From Metridium senile (Eukaryota; Cnidaria; Anthozoa; Actiniaria; Metridiidae): a stretch of 64,000 nucleotides of DNA. A program made the position numbers and the translations under genes. The notes beneath the pieces were generated by a model. It was not told the origin of the DNA. It saw nothing but the letters and a program-made list of their open reading frames with translations, and searched no databases. This document shows positions 56,278 to 64,000 of this stretch, piece after piece. The stretch spans positions 20,991,668 to 21,055,667 of the forward strand of contig OX459097.1 of the NCBI GenBank assembly GCA_949775045.1. The letters run 5' to 3'. Each line of letters begins with the position of its first letter. The first letter of the stretch is position 1.

Positions 56278-56335
56278 CGGCTTTTGGCCGCCATGTTGGT
56301 GTCCCTTGAGGACATCAACATGGCGGCGCCATACA
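56278..56335. repeat. GC-rich hairpin
   Basis: GGCCGCCATGTTGGTGTCC / GGACATCAACATGGCGGCG. It lies in an otherwise AT-rich stretch. Confidence 0.65.
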
Positions 56336-57580
56336 TTTCACTGTAATCAAGGCGCATATTCACTGGCTTCGTATTCGGTCACAATAGGTCCATTTACACT
56401 CAGGTTTGAGCAAATTATAAATTGGTCATCTGGCTTTAAGCTAATGTGCATGGCCTAGATTGCTATTTGTATCGCAGAAAAGATCTGGTTAATGATATAA
56501 TCAACACAACCGGAAATGCTTTTGCCAGACATTTCTTACTAAAAATCTTTAGTAATAGCTTGACTATAACTCTCATTCTTCTGAACTCATATTTGCTAAC
56601 ACTGCTACAAAAAAAGTATGTGCTTCATGAATTCAATGATTGTTGACAGTTTAAGCGAAAATTTAAGGACTTTCAATATGGTCATGTGATCGGTGAAACC
56701 CAAGAATACTCTCAGTCAAATGTTTTCATATTTTCCCATGGCTTAAAGCTATTATCTTGTATGAAGAAAAATGTAATTAATATATAATCCAAATAGAACT
56801 ATAAAAGTGTTTATGATCTTTATGCAAAGTAGAAGAGTTATGTTTGAGTTTAGACTCCCGGCGCGCGTTTGCTGTAACTAACGACATGCTGGTACTCATA
56901 TTTTAGTTCACAATATCATTCCATGCTAAGATGACCAATAGGTATTAATGAAAATTTGAAAGATTTGATGTAAGAATACTTCAATTATGAAATAAATAGC
57001 ATCTTTTCATGAAGAATATAATAATACTTCTGCCTTCGTAACCAAAGTACAATCTCGATTCTTTGTTGTTGTTCACTTAGATGTGACGTCACCTACTAAA
57101 ACCGAGTTCTGATTGGCTGATCTACTGTTTGGTTTCAAACTTAGCGATTTTACTAATTGTAAAGTTCTCTTTCCAGCATTTAAGATGAATTTTCATATAT
57201 TTTACTCTATCAAAATTTGGAAAAACCGTCACGTCAACTATTCGGTTTTTATTAAATCAGCTGAAGCCAGAAGACGGGGCTGATTATACTTGCCAATACC
57301 TGGATTATTCTGGAAATCATAAAAACCTCATCCAATAGTTGTATAGAATTTAATGTGGCTGAGTTGGATATGACAGATACAGATACACATATTTTTATTT
57401 AGCATCATTTTACATTACAATTTGTACATGTATAAATATCAAAACTTGTTTGTTGATGCAGGCTATCTACAATAACCTTTGTAGGTTAGCCTAGGTAGAC
57501 AGCTTATAAATATATCAAATTGCAGAACGATCGAAGCATGCAGACAGTAAAGATGCTAGAAAAATAATATAAATAGTGTC
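56336..57580. other. no recognised gene
   Basis: AT-rich; no supported frame. The part 57370-57540 may be a LINE-like tail (TTTATTTAGCATCATTTTAC) but evidence is weak. Confidence 0.3.
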
Positions 57581-57629
57581 GGGCTTCCTGTCCCTCCCCA
57601 CTAGTGGGGAGGGAACATTGCGTGACGAC

Positions 57630-58215
57630 ACTGTGAGGGATTTAGACTGTACAATTTTCGCCTAGTCTATCGCATGCAACCTGCTCACGCAATACATACA
57701 ACTTAATCGTACAGAGTAAATCAAGCCCACAACTTGTCTACGACAGACGCAGACGATTAACATGAAAAAAGTCGTAGGATTTTAGAAACACGATTTAAAA
57801 TGCTACGACATGTACAGTCGTAGCCGTCGTAGCCAAATATGGTAAAAAAGTGACGCAGTATCATGTAACAAAACTTCTTTGTGGGGTACCGTGGAGTGTT
57901 TTTGCACAAAATGGCGGTTAAAAACAAAGCTGGCGGCTCTGCTGATATTTCGACGAAAAAGAAAGGGAAAAGAGTCAGAAAAATATCATTCTTTATTACC
58001 GAATAAACAGAAAGACTTAATACCTAGTGGAGCAAGGAACCAGTACTTTTCCAATGCTCATCTAGAGATTATTTTAAGAAAAATGTAAGGCTGGCTTCAC
58101 TAGAAATCGTACGAGACTTTTCCGTGTGTTGTGCGACAAGTTGTGCATGTGTAAATCAGCAGCAAGTCAAGTTGCATACGATGGACTTAGGCGAAAATTG
58201 TACAGTCTAAATCGG
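57630..58215. mobile_element. 585 bp TIR element with exon-like interior
   Basis: GATTTAGACTGTACAATTTTCGCCTAGTC-type left end (57639 on) is mirrored at 58166-58210 (GGACTTAGGCGAAAATTG..). The interior contains an ATG in good context, AAAATGGCGGTTAAAAACAA, and a Lys-rich 69-codon frame in a second phase. No domain recognised. Confidence 0.65.
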
Positions 58216-59716
58216 CCTTAATAGGACGCGTCCTTTGTCATGCATCATGAACACAGAATAAAATTAATAAAAAGAATTATATCATACGGAAGCCGAATTC
58301 GATTATTGTTTTATAATAAATACAAAGCACTTTTAGAATTTAGAAATGAGAGAAAGTTTGTCAAAAGGCAAGTAGTTTCATTGAAGGGTTTAGTGATTTG
58401 TTTTCATGTTTCCGCTTACAAGCCAAAACAAAACAGTTCAAAGAGACGTCACGCCGGTTTGGAGATGGTTGCGTGACCGTGATTATACCCGACCTGACTT
58501 CATCGATAGAAGGAATTAGCAAGGTTCACAGAGTGATCGACTTGTCATCTGAGACTGAAATATAATTACATGCACAGTTTATGCGATTCTGCGAAAAGGC
58601 TTAAAAGCTTCATACTGGAAGTTACTCGAATCTTACCGAGAATTAAAAGCATTAAAACAATAATGTTTGATTTCCTTAACCACCTTTTTTGCCAGAAATA
58701 CAATTTTATATGTATATCAGATATCATGGTTTTCATGTATATATGGGAGTGTTATAGTCTACTGAAACGGCTCAAAATGTTACATTCCTCGAAGCAAAAT
58801 CCAAAGAAATAACCCAAAAGTTGTAATATATCGTTTACGGCACCGCTATAAATAAAACTTTATCGATCGAATGCAGGATAAATACAATTCTGAGAGCGAA
58901 TGAAATCACCCACAATTTTCAGTGCGTCATCATTATATATTGCAAAATATGTAGACAATGAGAATCAGGCGAAATTATGTCCATTGGTTTCGCTTGAATA
59001 TTTCTCAAATTATGTTTTTTGTATTGGTTTTATAATTTGTTAGTTTTTGTTGAAGATTGCAATGATCTAGTAGCGTTAAAATACGAAATTTAAAGGGCTT
59101 ACCTTGTGTGGGAGTATTCAAAGTGGATGCATTTATTAGTCTTGTACTTGGAATCCGGGGATTCCCCTAAAGCGCAGCGCATAAATGACGTCACAAAAAT
59201 GGAGACAAAGGCCTATTACTGACTGACAAACAAACTTTTATTTTACTTTTAGCAGACTATTTTCAATACCGATCGAAGCAAATCTTTGTTCAATCACGTT
59301 GTTATTCTAATTTCAGCAGGAAATGATAAGATCGGTTCATATATTGCTCAACACGGTAAAACTGAACACAATGTTTGTCAGAGTCTGGGAGCCATTTTAA
59401 AAATGTAACACAGTGCAATTCAAGTTTTACGTCACACAGTGCAGAAACTACAAACACATTTTTCGCTTTTGGTTGGCTTAATTCCTGATATCAATTTTAT
59501 AGTCACTACTGCTTGGCAATAATTAAAAAGCGGCAATTATTTCAAAATGTGTCCAAAATCTGCAAGAAAAATACCAAGGAAATTTTATAGTCAACACACT
59601 TCATGCATGAACACATTTTGAATAATTATTCGAATATATTCAAAATGAATATTTCAATATTCACAGAAACAAGCTCGATTCGAATTTACATAACAAAGAT
59701 TTCCTTTTCTAGATCA
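58216..59716. other. no recognised gene
   Basis: Two 78-80 codon frames (58240-58476, 58570-58812) without motif; the rest is AT-rich. Confidence 0.3.
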
Positions 59717-59955
59717 TATACACCTATACTTGCAATAAGGTTGTCATACAAAAATATACATTTGTTATAAAGAAAATAGAACATTAGGATTTAGTACGAT
59801 AGGAATTGATTAAAAGACAAAACAAGATCACTCAAGCTGAACTCTCTCTTTTGTCTTTTAATTAATTCCTTTCGCACTAAATCACAAATGTTCTATTTTC
59901 TTTGTGACAAATGTTCTATTTTGTATGACAACCTTACTGCAAGTAGGTGTATATT
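59717..59955. mobile_element. palindromic MITE, sister of 4345-4562
   Basis: ATACACCTATACTTGCAATA with AAGGTTGTCATAC and GAAAATAGAACATT are mirrored at 59880-59955; the centre contains ACTCAAGCTGAACTCTC, also central in the 4345-4562 copy. Confidence 0.8.
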
Positions 59956-60205
59956 TTTAACTTTGAAAACAGAGATTCGAATATTCATTTTGAGCAATCG
60001 AATATTGAATTTTAGTGTTCATGCGTGACTGCAAGTCTTAAACTGGAGGTCGGGATCCGAGATTACAGTCCATATGTCTGATATTTCGACAACCTGAGCG
60101 GAAGCATCTTAAGAGTAAAGAAACAATAATATATTTATATAGGGAGTGTTTATAAATCAACTATCATGGCCGATATTTCTTTACACAAAAACCTTTGCAC
60201 GGGCC

Positions 60206-60336
60206 AGGGGCCGGTTGTACGAAGCCTGAATAGCGCTATCCACCGGATAAATCCCTATCCAACGGATAAAACCTATACAAATTCTATACACTGGATAACT
60301 CTTACTTTATCCAGGCTTCGTACAACTGGCCCCTGC
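60206..60336. mobile_element. second copy of the GGGCCGGTTGTACGAAG MITE
   Basis: CAGGGGCCGGTTGTACGAAG / CTTCGTACAACTGGCCCCTG, body with CGCTATCCACCGGATAAA as in 7258-7402. Confidence 0.85.
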
Positions 60337-60744
60337 TCTATAAATATTCAAATCGAGCATGCGCGATCGACTTCCACCAGGTGAAATGACATTAATGCAA
60401 CCGTGCACATTTAACGGGTTTTAAACCAGTTTTAAGTGAATTTATCCTCTCAAAGTTCTGGACCTGTGCAAAGGTTTAGTTTGCTTCTCTTCTAGAGGGG
60501 AAAAATTAGGAAATCTCAGCCAAGCAGGGAATAAGTCAACCAACACAATGATAATATTTGCAAATATTTATTTACATTGATTGCAATATAAAGATATGCC
60601 TTTTAGCTAATTTTCTTGATCATATACAATTAAATATTTTGGAATTGAATTAATTCTACCCCTCTCCCCTCGATAAATCAATTTTGATTGATACAAGAAA
60701 TTGTATTTACAATGTTTATATTCAAGTTGATGGAGCTGGAAATC

Positions 60745-61105
60745 AACAGCCTCCTTACCCCTCCCTACCTCGTTAGCTCATGCACATATTGAATCAAAAA
60801 TTATTTTACCCTCCCCTCCCTAACTGGCACAAAAGGAAATCAACTATTTAACAGAGTTGTTTATCGACAACTTCCTTACCCCTCCCTCCCTCGTTAGCTC
60901 ATGTTCATATTGAATCAAAAATGATTTTATCCTCCCTTTCCTAACTGGCACAAAAGGGAATCAACTATTTAACAGAGTTGGTAATTGACAACTTCCTTAC
61001 CCCTCCCTCCCTCGTTAGCCCATGCACATATTGAATCAAAAATGATTTTATCCTCCCTTTCCTAACTGGCACAAAAGGGAATCAACTAGTTTTAACAGAG
61101 CCGGT
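60745..61105 (+). repeat. ~120 bp tandem repeat, three units
   Basis: CTTACCCCTCCCT..CGTTAGC landmarks at 60754, 60874 and 60995; each unit has a second pyrimidine block (TATCCTCCCTTTCCTAACTG) and TATTTAACAGAG. Confidence 0.9.
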
Positions 61106-61859
61106 AATAGCTCTTATCGTAGATGTACACGCCGCTCCGACAATCCAGCGGTATCGCGATGAGCGTAACATGAAAACGAGGCTCTCGGGCCAAGATTTGC
61201 TTAGCTAGCAAAGAGTTTACTGCAAACCAAAATATCATCGCATCATTTTGATAAATATATTTGATATAGAACGTTATTTCTGCATTCCCAACTATGGTCA
61301 ACCACTACCGAGTCTTTGGATGCATGAACAGAAGTTCTAAAGTAGAACACAGTGGTTTATCATGGCATTTACTACAATTATCGAACAAGAAGTCACTCGC
61401 TGAATGACTAGTAGTCAAGAGTACAATCCGGCTACCAGACATTCCCGTAGATTTAAAACAAATATTTCAACAGAATCCTGGAAAACCGCAAACTATGCAC
61501 AAACAAAGTCCGTGTTAACAGTAGAAAAAGTCGAAAAAAGCATTGTTATTAAACGGGCAATGCGTATTACAACATAAACGTATTACAGTTCAAGACGGCT
61601 TCAACAAGAATTCTTCATACCTCTAAATTTGCTGCGCTGGTGGCCCATCGTTGTAATAGGGAAATATCAGCAAAATCAAACTAATATGGAGTTTTTCCAT
61701 AAAAAAATACAATAAAAAATTCAAAACAAATTTTAAGACAACAAAAAAATGAAAAAAAAATTCAAAAGAAAAATATGTATCGCTTAGAAAAAGCAAATAT
61801 AAACAAATAAAATAAAAAACATTAAAAAACGACTTGAAATTCAACAGTGAGCAAGATAG

Positions 61860-62075
61860 TCAGCCATTATTCAACATGGCGCCCCAACAAGCAGTGGTTT
61901 GTAGAGTTGTGGGTATTTGTGTCCCAGAATCCTTTGTATATCATCGAAGCTCCCAACATGTTGGGACTTGTTGCGAGCGTTTGCACACACCCGCCAACAT
62001 CGCGCAAAAACTCACAACAATGTTGGCCCAACAATGTTGCATGTTGTTGCGTGCGTTTGCACGGGCCTTAAGCGC
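61860..62075. mobile_element. likely MITE rich in CAACATGTTG / GCGTTTGCAC motifs
   Basis: GTTGCGAGCGTTTGCACACA and GTTGCGTGCGTTTGCACGGG flank CCAACAATGTTG-type palindromes; the left end GGCGCCCCAACAAGCAG. No clear TSD found. Confidence 0.4.
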
Positions 62076-62639
62076 CAAGAATAGTTACCGCTGACCAATC
62101 ACGGATACAGTTGATCATATTTACATGACGTGCAAGTAGTTGAGCAAGAAGGCGACAAAACTTGTAAGTAATTTAGTTCGTTTTTATTAAAGTATTTACA
62201 CAACAAATGTAGTTGTTTATATTGTATTTTAGCGAATCGTTAATTCATCGTAATACATCAACGGAGACGCATACGAAGATTGTTTATTATGTCAACTACT
62301 CGTACAGGCTCTTTCTCGATATATCAACCATCAAAATATCTATTTTTATACTAAAGATATTGATGAAATACCAGGATTTATTCGGTGTTGAAAACGTCTT
62401 CATACATTCTACACAGTGAAGATATCATATCTTTCACATGTGAAGATATCACAATTGCCATGACTACTTTCTTATCAACCAATCATACATAAGTCCTTCG
62501 AGCACGGTTTCTTTTCATCCCTCAGTAGTCAGTAAAAATGGCAGCTTCAACTTCGAACGAGAACTCTGACATGCATGTTTCCTGAGTTTGATATTAATCT
62601 TTGAACAGAGAGTACAGATAGAAAGTATTTAAGAAAAAT

Positions 62640-63118
62640 AAAAACAATCGAAATAAGCTCAAGCTCAAGCTTTGCAGAACACAGTTTGGCTAAACAACAT
62701 GATTCACTTTGGTTTACCTGGATGCACAGAGCAAAGGTGATTATGCTTACAAGAAGACAGACATCAAAGGAATGGAATCTCATGAGTTCTTTGAACTGCA
62801 AACAAAAACTAGAACTGGAGAAAAATCCACGGAATCAACGCCAGGTCAAACCGAGAATGTACGCCAACAAAGCTGCCGTTTCTGTTGATCGTGACCCTGT
62901 GCACGTTTACAAAGTATACAAAGAAAAACGACCACAAACTACGTTATAGCCAGAGGCTTCTATTTGGCTGTAAATGGCTTTAAATCACAAGCTGAGCTAT
63001 TGGCAAAGGATTCCAAATGGTTTAAAGCTCAACCAATGGGAGTAAACAAGTTTAGGAAGGAAATGACACAAACGGCGGGGATCCCGACCAAAACAAACCA
63101 CGGCGGAAGAAAATAAAT
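62640..63118 (+). pseudogene. Crypton-like / DUF3504 (KIAA1958-type) fragment
   Basis: Pieces in two or three phases line up with the C-terminal region of KIAA1958/ZMYM-type DUF3504 proteins, domesticated or mobile relatives of Crypton tyrosine recombinases: GDYAYKKTDIKGMESHEFFE, LQTKTRTG, then after a frameshift NPRNQRQVKPRMYANKAAVS, RDPVHVYKVYKEKRP, a stop, FYLAVNGFKSQAELL, WFKAQPMGVNKFRKEMTQT and AGIPTKTNHGGRK. At least two frame breaks show it is dead. No N-terminal part is visible upstream. Confidence 0.8.
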
Positions 63119-63559
63119 CCTGGCATTTCATTGATATCTATATAATAAACAGATTACATGGGTGGTTGGAGATACGAATGCAATCTTCACGTGTTGGTGA
63201 TCTCTCACCAGTGGCGGATCTAGGAATATTCTAGGGGGGTGAATGTGAAGCGTATATTGTGGTGTATATAAGTGGTATTTGTGTATATTGTTCATATGTT
63301 GCTCATCAAATAAAACCAAGAGAGGATAAATAAGAGAGCGAAACTCCTTCACATCCGAGCTATTTTTAGTAACACCAAAACACCTAACACTTCTCCTGAG
63401 CGTAAAAATTGGCTCCCACCACTATACTCCCGTGCGCTGGATTTTGTAACTTCCGACCATTTCCGTAAACTTCCGATCAAAACATTAGTAAAAGGACGAT
63501 CTTCGCCGAAAGAAAAAACATTGCAAAGAAAACTGAAATTTGACTAGTACTAATATTAT

Positions 63560-63986
63560 AAGATGAAAAGTACAAGACTTTCCACGGCTAGCGATGATCA
63601 GCGATGGCGAAGAACCGGCGGCGGGAAACTTGTCATCGCCACAAAGTTTTTTCATCAAAAAAGGATTTTAAAAACAAGTTTATGGATAAACTAATTGTTC
63701 GTCAAAAATGTAATTTTGAGCACGTTTTTGTTGAAAAGGCTACCAAATTGATTTGAAATTTGAAGACTAAAAACGCGCATTAAATTAAAACGACAACAGC
63801 TCCATTACAGCATAGTTACATTTACTACAATTTCCTACTTACAGAAAAGTAACATTCGTTGATAGTTTATCCATAAACTTGTTTTTAAAATCCTGTTTTG
63901 ATGAAAAAACTTTGTGTCGATACATGACAACTTTCCTCGCTATCGCTAGCTAGCCGTGGATATTATTGTACTTTTCATCTTTTAAT
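63560..63986. mobile_element. foldback element, ~130 bp arms
   Basis: AAGATGAAAAGTACAA, ATGACAAG-like blocks and AAAACAAGTTTATGGATAAA are mirrored at 63850-63986 (TTTATCCATAAACTTG .. TTGTACTTTTCATCTT). The centre is AT-rich. Confidence 0.85.
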
Positions 63987-64000
63987 TTCGTAATTTCAGT

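Noticed and set aside
63211..63240. hAT-like end CAGTGGCGGATCTAGG
   Set aside because: The motif resembles known element ends, but no inverted partner or duplication was found in the window.

Overview
The window looks like AT-rich, transposon-dense animal DNA. The reasons are spliced genes with GT..AG introns, a TRAF signalling gene, DIRS, L2/CR1-like and Crypton-like element remains, tRNA-headed repeats and a very high density of palindromic non-autonomous elements (MITEs). My best guess is an anthozoan cnidarian (coral, anemone or octocoral). This rests on repeat style and gene content, so a sponge or another invertebrate is not excluded.

Only two host genes are convincing, and they converge. 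On the plus strand (16.5-27.3 kb) lies a phage-T4-type (GH24) lysozyme joined by splicing to a granulin-like cysteine-rich exon. Its 5' module (5'UTR, signal peptide and catalytic Glu) is present three times in tandem with a ~300 bp period, and only the third copy continues into the enzyme. Its last exon is also present three times, in ~2.3 kb segmental repeats, each with its own splice acceptor, stop and AATAAA. On the minus strand (42.5-28.8 kb) six exons give an uninterrupted 534-residue TRAF: RING, TRAF zinc fingers, coiled coil and MATH/TRAF-C. The exon phases all match. Its introns hold most of the tandem repeats and mobile elements of the middle of the window.

Region by region: 0-16 kb is intergenic, with MITEs, two LINE tails, a tRNA-like repeat and a 2.1 kb element with enormous inverted arms that carries two opposed copies of the start of an integrase-core transposase. 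16.5-27.5 kb is the lysozyme locus, interrupted by a 3.3 kb element with 6 bp target duplications. 28-42.5 kb is TRAF with its introns: a trimeric higher-order minisatellite, GAT-rich low-complexity DNA and at least six TIR elements, several with perfect target-site duplications. 43-49.6 kb holds palindromes and repeated modules. 49.6-53.6 kb is a decayed DIRS-like tyrosine-recombinase retrotransposon (gag, RT, YR, inverted termini). 55-64 kb holds a 9-bp-TSD element with CAGCTGAAA arrays in its arms, more foldbacks and a broken Crypton-like (DUF3504) fragment.

The most notable patterns are the duplicated ends of the lysozyme gene, three unrelated elements whose long inverted arms are built from short tandem repeats, and a foldback family present in an empty and a cargo-bearing form. 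Coordinates of repeats and TIRs were read by eye and may be off by a few bases. Many open frames in the window are low-complexity or repeat-derived and are not listed as genes.
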